From assembly GCA_015066705.1 (NCBI GenBank), contig SVNV01000013.1, positions 1-64,000 on the forward strand: 64,000 nucleotides of DNA. Reading direction: 5' to 3'. Position numbers and translations under genes: made by a program. This document shows positions 25,648 to 34,966 of the stretch, in pieces. This DNA comes from Ruminococcus sp. GTDB lineage: Bacteria > Bacillota > Clostridia > Oscillospirales > Ruminococcaceae. The notes under the pieces were generated by a model, which searched no databases, had not been told where the DNA came from, and saw only the letters and a list, made by a program, of their open reading frames with translations. Each line of letters starts with the position of its first letter. The first letter of the stretch is position 1.

Positions 25648-26954
25648 TGCGAACCTTATTAAACTTAAAATTCGATTTAAGACAAACTTTTGTTAATATA
25701 TGTTTGTTGATTTTGCTGTTTTACCCATATACTAGAATGAGTTTTGGAGAATTAATTCCGTTTAAGTTTTTTTTAATTACTTGCACGGTATCGCTACTCG
25801 TTGTAGTTTTATTGATTTCATATAAGAATTTCAAGATGGATATGGCTGATATCAACGTACTTTTTATGCTGATAATTATGTATTTGTGGAACAACTGGGA
25901 TTTCAAATATGGTGTATATTATTCGTTGTTTGGTCATGCAATCTGGTTTGTTTTCTACATTTTTGCTTCCAAAAATCCAAGATGGATTAAAATTGCTGTG
26001 AAGTTTTCGATATTCGTAGGATTGTTCTATTCTTTTTGGACAATTCTCACATGGCTTAATTCAGATGTATATTTTAATTTTGTACTTCCTATTGTAGATA
26101 GGATGAGTGTGTATAGTCTTGCAAATCAGTATAATCAAGGCTATATGGCTGGATTAACCTCGCATTACAGTACAAATGGTTTATATCTTTCTATGGGTGT
26201 ATGTTTTACATTGGGCTATTATTTTTTCGAAGATAAAAAACTTAATAAAGTCAGTCTGAAAGGTTGGGTAATATTATTGATTCAACTTTTTTCGATATTT
26301 CTTACTGGTAAGCGAGGACCTATTATTTTTATTATTCTAGCTTTTTTTGTTACTTATTCTATTTGCAATTCTGATGCACCGATTACGAAATATGTGAAAG
26401 TTTTTTTGATTGCATTTGCAGGGGTAATAGCATTTATAATCTTGTCTTATTTTATTCCTCCTTTGATGAATTTTATTGTAAGATTTGAAGAACAAATTAG
26501 CAATAATGATATTTCATCAAGCAGATTTGATTTATGGCGTGACGCTTGGAACGGTTTTGTTAATAAACCACTTTTAGGAAATGGATGGTATTGGTATAAA
26601 TATAATAATTTCAAAAACTCTACGATTTATCATCCGCATAACGTGTACATTCAGTGGCTTTGTGAGGTGGGTATAGTAGGTTCAATAGCGTTATTTACTT
26701 TTAATATTAGCATGTATATAAAAGCGTTTAAAATGTTAAAAATGAGTACATTTGGTAAAATAGTAACAGATAACAGAGAAAAAAAGCTCTTGGCTATTTC
26801 TGTTTTATATCAGACATTCTTTATCTGTATGAATTTTACCGGTACTGCTTTTTGTGAACTTCAAAGTATTTGTCCATATATATTATGTTGTGCATTTACT
26901 CAGCTGTTATGGAAAAAATATGTTCATGGTAAAAATAACTTAAACAGAGGTTAA
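25647..26954 (+). CDS. wzy: O-antigen polymerase/ligase family protein (Wzy-like)
   Basis: The 435-residue protein has about ten to twelve membrane helices and the O-antigen ligase family region SSRFDLWRDAWNGFVNKPLL with HPHNVYIQWLCEVGIVGS after it, the extracytoplasmic loop of this superfamily. In a Wzx/Wzy system it joins repeat units on the outer membrane-leaflet side. The presence of a flippase (28783) in the same operon supports polymerase rather than ligase. Confidence 0.85.
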   Translation: MRTLLNLKFDLRQTFVNICLLILLFYPYTRMSFGELIPFKFFLITCTVSLLVVVLLISYKNFKMDMADINVLFMLIIMYLWNNWDFKYGVYYSLFGHAIWFVFYIFASKNPRWIKIAVKFSIFVGLFYSFWTILTWLNSDVYFNFVLPIVDRMSVYSLANQYNQGYMAGLTSHYSTNGLYLSMGVCFTLGYYFFEDKKLNKVSLKGWVILLIQLFSIFLTGKRGPIIFIILAFFVTYSICNSDAPITKYVKVFLIAFAGVIAFIILSYFIPPLMNFIVRFEEQISNNDISSSRFDLWRDAWNGFVNKPLLGNGWYWYKYNNFKNSTIYHPHNVYIQWLCEVGIVGSIALFTFNISMYIKAFKMLKMSTFGKIVTDNREKKLLAISVLYQTFFICMNFTGTAFCELQSICPYILCCAFTQLLWKKYVHGKNNLNRG

Positions 26955-26959
26955 TAATT

Positions 26960-28015
26960 ATGAAAGTCGGTATATTGACTTGGTATTTTGGCAATAACTA
27001 TGGTGCTAAGGCACATTCTTATGCTCTTCAACATGTTTTAAAAGATATGGGTATTGATGCAGTGCATATTGCATACTATCCAAAAGGAATGTGGAAAACT
27101 AATATAAGAATGAATTTGAATACTCCTCACATGAAATTTCATCCTTGTATTCTGGCTAAGTGTTTACTTAGATGTGCAAAATTTATGAGATGGACAAAAA
27201 AGCAATATACAGTAACTGAGAAAGTTCATTCTGCAAAGGAAATAGATGAACTTGGATTTGACGCTATAATTATCGGTAGTGATGAAGTTTTTAATTATAA
27301 CCATCCTTTCTTTGATGAAATTTATTATGGTAAAGGACTTAAAACACCATTGATTACATATGCACCAAGTTCAGGTCAGGCATCGTGTGATAAAGTTTTT
27401 GATGAAACCATCAGAGAATCTTTATCAAAATTTGTTGCATTCTCAGCCAGAGATAATCATACAAAACAACTAATTAGGAATAATGTTGATAACGAAGTTA
27501 CTGAGGTGTTAGACCCTACTTTGTTGTATAATTTTGATTTTGAAGAGGATTTATTTAATAATTCAGAGCCTTATTTGTTGGTTTACTCATTTGACCCATG
27601 GGATAATTATAGTAAACAAATAATGGAGTTTGCATGTTCTAAAAAACTCAAAGTAATATGTGTTGGTCGTCATAGTAAATGGGCTGATAAATCATATACT
27701 TCAGCGTCTGAATATGAATGGCTCAGTTCGTTTAAACACGCGGAATATGTATTTACTGATTCATTTCATGGTGTAGTCTTTTCAGTAATCAATAAAAAAC
27801 AGTTTATGATAGTAAGCAGAAAAGATAAGATAAATAAGATAAATGATTTGCTTTCTGCTATTGGGGTAAAAAGAGATTTTTACAATGGACAGTGTAGCTT
27901 TGATGAGTATTACGCTGATGCTTTGAATTATAACGATATAAGTGAATCTGTTGCAAAACAGCGTGATTTGTCGTTGGATTATTTAAAAAATTCTTTGGAG
28001 GAAGCTTGTAAATGA
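26960..28015 (+). CDS. Polysaccharide pyruvyl transferase
   Basis: The 351-residue protein has MKVGILTWYFGNNYGAKAHS, FDAIIIGSDEVFN, LITYAPSSGQ, FSARDNHTKQLI and VFTDSFHGVVFSV, the usual order of the pyruvyl transferase family (WcaK/CsaB). It would move pyruvate from phosphoenolpyruvate onto a sugar. An iron-sulfur FrhB-like gene lies downstream (30208), a pairing often seen in polysaccharide loci. Ends in an ATGA overlap with the next gene. Confidence 0.9.
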   Translation: MKVGILTWYFGNNYGAKAHSYALQHVLKDMGIDAVHIAYYPKGMWKTNIRMNLNTPHMKFHPCILAKCLLRCAKFMRWTKKQYTVTEKVHSAKEIDELGFDAIIIGSDEVFNYNHPFFDEIYYGKGLKTPLITYAPSSGQASCDKVFDETIRESLSKFVAFSARDNHTKQLIRNNVDNEVTEVLDPTLLYNFDFEEDLFNNSEPYLLVYSFDPWDNYSKQIMEFACSKKLKVICVGRHSKWADKSYTSASEYEWLSSFKHAEYVFTDSFHGVVFSVINKKQFMIVSRKDKINKINDLLSAIGVKRDFYNGQCSFDEYYADALNYNDISESVAKQRDLSLDYLKNSLEEACK

Positions 28016-28758
28016 TAGGAAATATAGTAGTATACATCATTTTAGCAATAGTGTTGGCTGATATTATTATAATGTCTGTGTATTGTAGATTTATGTCAGT
28101 ACTTGATAAAAAGCGTATGGTCAGGAGAAAACAAATAGAAGCACAGCGTATCTCTGAAGGTGTATCGGTATCTCAACCAAAGAAAAAATTAGTTAAAAGA
28201 ATCATTATTTATTTAATTGACCACTATTTTTACGGACTTATGCGATATTCTGTAATTGTAGTAGGTAAAATCCCGAGCGGATTTATTAGAAATATTCTTT
28301 ATAGATTTGTTTTTTGTATGAAGATTACCAAAAGAACTGTAATTTACGGAGGCTGTGAAATCAGGTCACCATGGAATTTCACAGCGGATAATTGTGTTGT
28401 TTCAAATAATTGTTTGCTGGATTGTAGAAATGAAATTAAATTCGGACAGAACGTAGTTCTGGGCGCTGGTGTTCACATATGGACTGAACAACACGATGTT
28501 AATAGTCCTACGTTTAAGGTTACAGAAAGAAACAGAGGACCTGTTGTTGTTGGCGACCGTGCTTGGATATGTAGTGATACGACAATTTTACCTAACGTAA
28601 ATGTAGGTGAAGGAGCTGTTCTTGCGTCAAGAGCATGTGCTACTAAAAATCTTGAACCTTTTGGAGTATATGCAGGTATACCTGCGAAAAAGATATCTGA
28701 AAGAAACAAGGACTTGGTTTATGAACTTAACGGAAAATCTCATTGGAAATTCTATTAA
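28012..28758 (+). CDS. Hexapeptide-repeat acetyltransferase with N-terminal membrane helix
   Basis: The 248-residue protein begins with a membrane helix (about 4-25), then a basic segment. From residue about 110 it has left-handed beta-helix hexapeptide repeats, with IWTEQHDVNSPTF, GPVVVGDRAWICSDTTILP and VNVGEGAVLASRA, typical of WcaF/LacA-type O-acetyltransferases. His in EQHD is the usual catalytic residue. The membrane anchor is less common in the family and would put the enzyme at the inner membrane face. Confidence 0.88.
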   Translation: MIGNIVVYIILAIVLADIIIMSVYCRFMSVLDKKRMVRRKQIEAQRISEGVSVSQPKKKLVKRIIIYLIDHYFYGLMRYSVIVVGKIPSGFIRNILYRFVFCMKITKRTVIYGGCEIRSPWNFTADNCVVSNNCLLDCRNEIKFGQNVVLGAGVHIWTEQHDVNSPTFKVTERNRGPVVVGDRAWICSDTTILPNVNVGEGAVLASRACATKNLEPFGVYAGIPAKKISERNKDLVYELNGKSHWKFY

Positions 28759-28782
28759 GGATTGAATTAGGAGCGATATTAA

Positions 28783-30204
28783 TTGAAGGATTCAAATGGA
28801 GCTAAAAAACAATTAGCAGTAAACACAGTAATACTGACAATAGGAAAGCTTTGTACTCAGGGTGTAAGCTTTTTGTTGCTCCCATTATATACTACGATAT
28901 TATCCAGTAATGAACAAGGAATATTCGATTTATTTAATACTTATGTTGTTCTTTTGTTACCGTTAGTAAATTGGGAATTTGATTTAGGTATGTTCAGATT
29001 CCTGCTTGATACAAAAGGTGAATTTCAAAGTCAAAGAAAAGTATTTTCCACTGTAATTTCCGTTAATATAGTTCAGAGTTTAGCTTATATTATTCTTTTT
29101 GCGTTGGTTTCCCCATTTATTAAATCTGAATATAGAATATTTTTGGCGATTGACGTTTTACTTAATGTGTTTTTTAATGCGCTGTTGCAGTTTTCAAGAG
29201 GTATGAATAAAAATACGGTTTATACCTTTACAAGTTTTATAGCAGCATCACTAACAGTAGTCTTTAATGTAATAACCATCACAGCTTTGCGCTGGGGTGT
29301 TTTTGGTATGTTTATATCTCCTGTTGTCGCAAAAATAATGGCTCTTGCCTTTGTTTTTATAAAAATGAAAGCATGGAGATATTTTTCTTTTGCTCTTTAT
29401 AATAAAAATCTTTTTAAAAATATCTCAAAATATGCGTTGCCGTTGATACCTACCCAGTTGTCGTGGTGGATTGTTAACGCTTCAGACAGAACGATTGTAT
29501 CTTATTTTCTTGGTCTGGGAGCAAATGGTATATATGCAGTTTCAAACAAATTTTCCGCTTTGTTTATAACGTTTTATAATATTTTTAATATGGCGTGGAC
29601 TGAAACCTGTGTTTTACATAGGGATGATGAGAACAGAGATGAGTTTTTCTCAGGACTTTTTAATACGGTGTATGCCATTTTTACAGCGGGTTGCTTTGTG
29701 ATTATGGCTTTTATGCCATATATATTTCCACTGATGGTTAAAGGGGATTATCAGTCCGGCTATAACCATGTTCCGATTCTGATGATAGCTGCATTGTGTC
29801 AGGTTGTATGTGGACTTTATAGCGTTTTTTATCTTGCATTCAAGAAAACAAAAGAGTCAGCTAAAACGTCATTTTTGGCAGCTGTAGTTAATATCAGTGT
29901 AAATTTAGCGCTTATTAAATTTGTTGGATTATATGCAGCATCAATATCTACACTCGTGGCATATTTATCAATGGCAATTTATAGAGCTTTTGATTCTAAA
30001 AAATATATAAATATGAAGTTCAATAAGAAGCTTTTGATATCAAGCTTGTGTATTGGCTTGCTCAACTTTACTCTGGTTATTATTAATAATGAACTTATGA
30101 ACCTGATTAACCTTATGATTGTTATTGTATATGCAATATATATCAATAAGAATTTTATCATAAGTATTTTAAACTTTTTAAAGAAGAAATTTAAGAGGGC
30201 CTGA
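28783..30204 (+). CDS. wzx: Polysaccharide flippase (Wzx, MATE/PST superfamily)
   Basis: A TTG start follows TTAGGAGCGAT. The 473-residue protein has twelve to fourteen membrane helices and the family start KKQLAVNTVILTIGKLCTQG, LPLYTTILSSNEQG and SDRTIVSYFLGLGANGIYAV. It would carry lipid-linked repeat units across the membrane to the polymerase at 25647. Confidence 0.92.
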   Translation: MKDSNGAKKQLAVNTVILTIGKLCTQGVSFLLLPLYTTILSSNEQGIFDLFNTYVVLLLPLVNWEFDLGMFRFLLDTKGEFQSQRKVFSTVISVNIVQSLAYIILFALVSPFIKSEYRIFLAIDVLLNVFFNALLQFSRGMNKNTVYTFTSFIAASLTVVFNVITITALRWGVFGMFISPVVAKIMALAFVFIKMKAWRYFSFALYNKNLFKNISKYALPLIPTQLSWWIVNASDRTIVSYFLGLGANGIYAVSNKFSALFITFYNIFNMAWTETCVLHRDDENRDEFFSGLFNTVYAIFTAGCFVIMAFMPYIFPLMVKGDYQSGYNHVPILMIAALCQVVCGLYSVFYLAFKKTKESAKTSFLAAVVNISVNLALIKFVGLYAASISTLVAYLSMAIYRAFDSKKYINMKFNKKLLISSLCIGLLNFTLVIINNELMNLINLMIVIVYAIYINKNFIISILNFLKKKFKRA

Positions 30205-30207
30205 TTA

Positions 30208-31380
30208 ATGAATAAAAAATCTGTTTTTCCTGTTTTTGAAAAAATGGATATTGATAAGTGTACAGCTTGTGAAGCTTGTGCGAATATATGTCCTGTCAAT
30301 ATAATTGAGTTTTGTGAGGATAAAGAAGGGTTTAGATATCCGAGTATTGATTCTGAAAAATGTATCGGATGTAATGCTTGTGTAAAAATATGTCCTGTTT
30401 TGAAAAATCCTGAAAAAAGAACTCTCTTAAGAAAGTGCTACGGAGGATATGCTCTTGATAATAATGTAGTGCTTGAAAGCTCAAGTGGCGGTATTTTTAC
30501 TTGTATCGTAAATTGGTTTTTGAAAAAATATGAAAATGGTAAGTATGTAGGTGTAGTATGGAATGATGATTTTACGTCTGCAAAGTATATTATTACCGAT
30601 AATTATGATGAGCTTTCTAGAATCAGAGTATCTAAATATGTTCAGGCGAGAAAGGGTAACATTTATCAAAATGTCAAAAATGAGCTTGATAAAGGAAAAC
30701 ACGTGTTGTTTTCTGGTTGTCCTTGTGAGGTAGCTGGCTTAAAAAGCTTTCTCAAAAAGGATTATGATAAGTTGTTTACTATCGATTTTGTATGTAAAGG
30801 TCCTACTTCTGAAAAGGTGTTCAGAGAGTATATTAAATCTGTAAGTAAAAACAGAAAAGTTATTAGTATGAATATGAGAGTAGTTGGAGAAAGACCATGG
30901 ATACCTCAGTGGATGAGAATTGAATTTGATAATTCAAAGAAAATTTTCAGGCCATTTTACAGTACGGTGTTGGGAAGAACTTTTCAGATATTTCAAAGAA
31001 AATCATGTTTTTCTTGTAATTTCTGCGGTGAAAACAGGTATTCTGATTTAACTCTGGGGGATTTTCACGGTGTTGATACAAATAAAAAATATTATAATCC
31101 TGACGGCACTTCTGAAATAATAGTCAATACACCTAAGGGGGAAACTATCGTAGACGAAATCCAATGCGACACTTATCTGGAAGAAGTGTTATATTCTGAA
31201 ATAGCAGCCCATAATCCTTGTGTTGAGAAGCCGAATTCAAAGCCTTTAATGAGAGATGTATTTGGTAAATATTTATCAGAAAAAAATCTTAATACTGCAT
31301 TTAGAAAAACAACTCCGTTGAAAATAAGATTAATAATGAAATATAAAGATATTAAAGAAAAGCTTTGGGCAGGAAGGTGA
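30208..31380 (+). CDS. Coenzyme F420 hydrogenase/dehydrogenase beta-subunit-like iron-sulfur protein
   Basis: The 390-residue protein begins with two 4Fe-4S motifs (CTACEACANICP and CIGCNACVKICP at roughly residues 17-65), then a FrhB/FdhB N- and C-terminal pair with LESSSGGIFTCIVNWFL, FSGCPCEVAGLKSFL, a DFVCKGPTS block and CSCNFCGENRYSDLTLGDFH-like sequence. Such proteins occur beside pyruvyl transferases in polysaccharide loci. F420 is not expected in this organism, so flavin is a likelier cofactor. The reaction is unknown; an oxidoreductase on a nucleotide or lipid-linked sugar is an inference. Confidence 0.85.
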   Translation: MNKKSVFPVFEKMDIDKCTACEACANICPVNIIEFCEDKEGFRYPSIDSEKCIGCNACVKICPVLKNPEKRTLLRKCYGGYALDNNVVLESSSGGIFTCIVNWFLKKYENGKYVGVVWNDDFTSAKYIITDNYDELSRIRVSKYVQARKGNIYQNVKNELDKGKHVLFSGCPCEVAGLKSFLKKDYDKLFTIDFVCKGPTSEKVFREYIKSVSKNRKVISMNMRVVGERPWIPQWMRIEFDNSKKIFRPFYSTVLGRTFQIFQRKSCFSCNFCGENRYSDLTLGDFHGVDTNKKYYNPDGTSEIIVNTPKGETIVDEIQCDTYLEEVLYSEIAAHNPCVEKPNSKPLMRDVFGKYLSEKNLNTAFRKTTPLKIRLIMKYKDIKEKLWAGR

Positions 31381-31387
31381 ATGCTTG

Positions 31388-32518
31388 ATGAATATTCTTT
31401 TGGTTGGTGGTAGTGGTATTATCAGTGGATATGTCTGCAATTATGCACTGTCAGCTGGACACAATGTAACTATTCTTAATCGTGGCAAAAGAAAGATGAA
31501 TAAAAATGCTGTAAGTATTGTAGCCGACATAAGAAGCGAAACAGTTCAACAGATTTCACAAAAACTCGGCAAAAATGATTTTGACGTTGTGGTTGATTTT
31601 ATTTCTTATGATGTTGCTCAGTTGAAAAAGAGTCTTGAGATTTTTTCTCATAGATGTAAACAGTATATTTTTATTTCATCAGCAACTGTATATGCTACTG
31701 ACGATGTTATAACAGAAAATACACCTACTAATAATAATAATTGGGATTACGCCGTAAAAAAAGCACAATGTGAAGACTATCTTAAAAACTTTTCTTCAGA
31801 ATTGAATTGTGCTTATACAATAGTAAGACCATATATTACTTATGACGTTTCACGAGTACCATATCAATTTTCTACAATAGAATATTATACTATAATAAAC
31901 AGATGTAGAAACGAAAAACCTTTGCCTATATATGGTCAAAATGTAAGATGCACACTAACTTCAAGTAAGGATTTTGCTATAGCAATAAATGGACTATTCT
32001 TGAATGAAAAAGCATTTAATCAGGATTTTCATATAACATCTGATTATTCTACAACATGGGAAAATGTAGGTAAAATAATTTTTGAAAGTGTTAATGTTAA
32101 GCCTTTATTTGTAGATATTCCTCATGAATTATTAAATGTTACTAATAGTAAACTTGGATTTGATGCCAATGAAATCCTTGGGGATAAGGGTAGAAATATG
32201 GTTTTTGATAATTCTAAGATAAAATCAGCTGTTGAAGGTTTTAAAGGGGATTTATCTTTTGAAAATGAAATTAAAGAAACTATAGTTTATTACAATACAG
32301 CTCCAAAAAAAATCAATTATGCATGGGATGCAAGAATTGATTGGTTGATATCATCTGCACTTAAAAGAAACAACATTAAAACTAAAAACTATAAGCTTTC
32401 ATTGAACGCTTATACCGAAAAACTCAGTTTGAATAACAAAATCAAGTACTTGCTTAATAGATATACCTTCACTTATTATTTAGTCAGAGTTTTAAGAAAA
32501 ATAAAGAGCAAATTATAA
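31388..32518 (+). CDS. NAD-dependent epimerase/reductase
   Basis: The ATG at 31388 follows GGAAGGTGA; a TTG one codon earlier is in frame. The 376-residue extended short-chain dehydrogenase has MNILLVGGSGIISGYVCNY, ILNRGKRK and YIFISSATVYA. The Asn-Arg-Gly pattern after the second strand is found in the atypical group that includes CSP41-like proteins, so cofactor preference may differ. It ends the polysaccharide operon. Confidence 0.8.
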   Translation: MNILLVGGSGIISGYVCNYALSAGHNVTILNRGKRKMNKNAVSIVADIRSETVQQISQKLGKNDFDVVVDFISYDVAQLKKSLEIFSHRCKQYIFISSATVYATDDVITENTPTNNNNWDYAVKKAQCEDYLKNFSSELNCAYTIVRPYITYDVSRVPYQFSTIEYYTIINRCRNEKPLPIYGQNVRCTLTSSKDFAIAINGLFLNEKAFNQDFHITSDYSTTWENVGKIIFESVNVKPLFVDIPHELLNVTNSKLGFDANEILGDKGRNMVFDNSKIKSAVEGFKGDLSFENEIKETIVYYNTAPKKINYAWDARIDWLISSALKRNNIKTKNYKLSLNAYTEKLSLNNKIKYLLNRYTFTYYLVRVLRKIKSKL

Positions 32519-32580
32519 CTTTAATCATAATGAAAATTATTTAGGTAATCTTTATTTAATAAACTCAAATAATTCCACAA

Positions 32581-32609
32581 CCCCGCCTTGTAAAAAGGCG
32601 GGGATTTTT
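32581..32609 (+). terminator. Terminator of the polysaccharide operon
   Basis: A perfect 9-bp GC-rich stem (CCCCGCCTT with AAGGCGGGG) and five-base loop are followed by ATTTTTG. No earlier good terminator was seen between 11118 and this point. Confidence 0.95.
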
Positions 32610-32622
32610 GTTTAGTATTCCA

Positions 32623-32651
32623 ATGACAAACACATATAAATATGCTATAAT
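32623..32651 (+). promoter_or_regulatory. Promoter of the LCP gene
   Basis: ATGACA (32623-32628), a 17-base spacer and TATAAT (32646-32651) precede the GTG start by 36 bases. Confidence 0.75.
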
Positions 32652-32687
32652 TATATCAGTTTTAAAATTGATTGCGGAGGTATTAGA

Positions 32688-34007
32688 GTGGATAACGAGA
32701 ACGAAATCTTTGAAAATAATAGTGTTATTCCTGAGGAAGCTGAAAATGTGCCTGAAACAGCCGAAGAAACACCTGCGGAAACAGTAGTTGAAGAGGCAAC
32801 AACAGAAGCAACATCTGAAACTCCTGAAATTCCAAATAAAAAGAAGAAAAAACCGCTTAAGATTTTTCTCATTGTGTTAGGGGTAATTGTTGGGGTAGCT
32901 CTTGTGCTTGCAATAGCTTTTGTAGCGATTGTTTATCACTATATCGGAATGATAGACGTGGTTGACCCAAAGGTTACTGATGAAATCGTAGATGTTATTC
33001 CGCCTGATGACGATGTTACAGACGAGCCTGACTCGCCACAGCAGGATATTGATAAGATTGATGATATCATAAATCAGAATACAGGAACAGATAACGGCAC
33101 AGAGCCTTCTGATAAACCGTCAGATGATAATACCACAACGGACAATAATCAGTCGGGTAATACGGGAACAACAAAGCCGAATACAACTCCTAAGCCAAGC
33201 GTTCCACCTATGTATGACGAAAATGTCTATAATGTGCTTCTTATCGGAACTGACTCCCGAAATAAAACCGATAGAGGTCGAAGCGACTCAATGATTCTGA
33301 TGTCGATAAATAAGAAAACTGAAGAAATCCATATGACTTCCTTTATGCGTGATTCGTATGTTGCTATCCCCGGAAAGTATAATAACCGTATCAATGCCGC
33401 ATATGCTTACGGTGGTGCGGACCTGCTTATGGATACTATCGAGCTTAACTATAAGATTAAAATTGATAAGTATGTAAGAGTAAATTTCTTTTCTTTTATG
33501 GAAGTTATCGACGCTGTTGGTGGTGTAACTATAACCGTTTCTGACGCAGAAGTTAAGGTTATGAATAACTATATCGGGGAACTTAATACTCTCCTCGGTA
33601 AAAAATCAAACGACGGAAAGCTTTCAAAGGGTGGAACCTATAACCTTACAGGAAAGCAGGCACTTGGCTATTGCCGTATCAGATATGTTGGAAATGCCGA
33701 TTTCCAGAGAACACAAAGACAGCGTGACGTTCTTATGAAGGTGCTTGAAAAGGTTAAGGGAATGAGTATTTCTGAAATGAATGATTTCCTTGAAATCTTC
33801 CTTCCAAAGGTTACTACAAATATTCCTGAAAGTGAAATTTTCTCTCTGGTTATGAATGCACTTACATATACCAAGTATCCTGTTTATCAGCATAGAATTC
33901 CTGCTGACGGTACCTGGTGGAATCTGAGAGTTCGTGGAATGGCTGTTCTGGGGATGAATTTCGATAAGAATATTAATATGCTTAAACAGGAAATCTATAA
34001 TAAATAA
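32688..34007 (+). CDS. LytR-CpsA-Psr (LCP) family glycopolymer transferase
   Basis: A GTG start follows CGGAGG. The 439-residue protein has an acidic cytoplasmic N-terminus (1-50), a KKKKK membrane-entry site, a membrane helix at about 57-82, an Asp/Thr/Pro-rich linker to about 175, and an LCP catalytic domain. That domain has VLLIGTDSRNKTDRGRSDSM, MTSFMRDSYVAIPG, the block INAAYAYGG and CRIRYVGNADFQRTQRQRDV. LCP enzymes move lipid-linked glycopolymers onto peptidoglycan outside the membrane. Its place right after the polysaccharide operon suggests that this polymer is the cargo. Confidence 0.93.
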   Translation: MDNENEIFENNSVIPEEAENVPETAEETPAETVVEEATTEATSETPEIPNKKKKKPLKIFLIVLGVIVGVALVLAIAFVAIVYHYIGMIDVVDPKVTDEIVDVIPPDDDVTDEPDSPQQDIDKIDDIINQNTGTDNGTEPSDKPSDDNTTTDNNQSGNTGTTKPNTTPKPSVPPMYDENVYNVLLIGTDSRNKTDRGRSDSMILMSINKKTEEIHMTSFMRDSYVAIPGKYNNRINAAYAYGGADLLMDTIELNYKIKIDKYVRVNFFSFMEVIDAVGGVTITVSDAEVKVMNNYIGELNTLLGKKSNDGKLSKGGTYNLTGKQALGYCRIRYVGNADFQRTQRQRDVLMKVLEKVKGMSISEMNDFLEIFLPKVTTNIPESEIFSLVMNALTYTKYPVYQHRIPADGTWWNLRVRGMAVLGMNFDKNINMLKQEIYNK

Positions 34008-34051
34008 ACGTGCCTCGTAGTTTTCAAAAAGAGTAGGAGAAATAGATAAAA

Positions 34052-34816
34052 ATGCTTGCAAACTATCACACACATACTTATAGATGTAAACACGCAAAGG
34101 GCGAGGATAAGGAGTATGTGGAAAACGCAATCAGGGGCGGAATTAAAACCCTTGGTTTTTCTGACCATTGTCCGTGGATATTTGATGGCGACTTCAAATC
34201 GGGAATACGAATGGATTTGAATGAAATTGATGACTATTTCAAGAGCCTGTCAGACCTTCGTGATGAGTATAAAAACGATGTAAAAATCTATATCGGCTTT
34301 GAATGTGAGTATTTTCCTGAACTTATGGAAAAACAAGATGAGCTTCTTATAAATTATCCCGTTGACTATCTGATTTTAGGACAGCATTTCAATTACAGAG
34401 AGCCTTACGGACCATATACAGGACTTGAATGTGATTCTGAACAGGAGCTTGAAAGATATGTTGACCTGATTATTGATGGAATGTCAACAGGTAGGTATAG
34501 ATATATCGCACACCCAGACCTCTTTAATTTCACAGGGAATAGGGAAGCCTATGTAAGACACTATACCCGACTTTGTAAGTTTATGAAGGATAATAACTAT
34601 CCTCTTGAATTTAACTATATCGGCTATATGGATAACCGCCATTACCCTGATAAAAGCTTTTGGGAAATCGCAAGAAGTATAGGTAATAAAGGAATTATCG
34701 GTATTGATGCCCACTATCCTGAAATGCTATCAGATGTGAATGGTCATAAGGAGTTTGAAAATTTCAGTAAGTCTTTTGGACTTGAAATGTTGGATTTTCT
34801 TGACGGACTTGAATAA
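34052..34816 (+). CDS. PHP-domain histidinol-phosphatase-like hydrolase
   Basis: The 254-residue protein has the PHP metal motifs NYHTHTYRCKHA at 4-15, GFSDHCPW near 35-42, GFECEYFPE, LGQHF and a late AHPDLF. It has the HisK/YtvP-type layout of the PHP family, which hydrolyses histidinol phosphate or other phosphoesters. No his genes are nearby, so the substrate is uncertain; PHP proteins beside wall-polymer genes can also be tyrosine phosphatases. TAGGAGAAA precedes the ATG. Confidence 0.85.
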   Translation: MLANYHTHTYRCKHAKGEDKEYVENAIRGGIKTLGFSDHCPWIFDGDFKSGIRMDLNEIDDYFKSLSDLRDEYKNDVKIYIGFECEYFPELMEKQDELLINYPVDYLILGQHFNYREPYGPYTGLECDSEQELERYVDLIIDGMSTGRYRYIAHPDLFNFTGNREAYVRHYTRLCKFMKDNNYPLEFNYIGYMDNRHYPDKSFWEIARSIGNKGIIGIDAHYPEMLSDVNGHKEFENFSKSFGLEMLDFLDGLE

Positions 34817-34820
34817 TGTA

Positions 34821-34860
34821 AAGACCTCTTGACGACATAAAAGCGTTGAGAGGTTTTTTT
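34821..34860 (+). terminator. Rho-independent terminator
   Basis: ACCTCTTGACG pairs with CGTTGAGAGGT using two G-T pairs and is followed by T7. It lies just after the PHP gene. Confidence 0.8.
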
Positions 34861-34903
34861 AATAAATCAGTTGTAAACAAATTGAGTATATTTGGGGATT
34901 TCC

Positions 34904-34933
34904 TTGACTTTGTGATAGGATATTTGGTATAAT
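34904..34933 (+). promoter_or_regulatory. Promoter of the NSS symporter gene
   Basis: TTGACT (34904-34909), an 18-base spacer and TATAAT (34928-34933) precede the gene's ATG by 33 bases. Confidence 0.8.
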
Positions 34934-34966
34934 TTAAAAGATGTTTTTGAAAGGATTTTTTATTTT

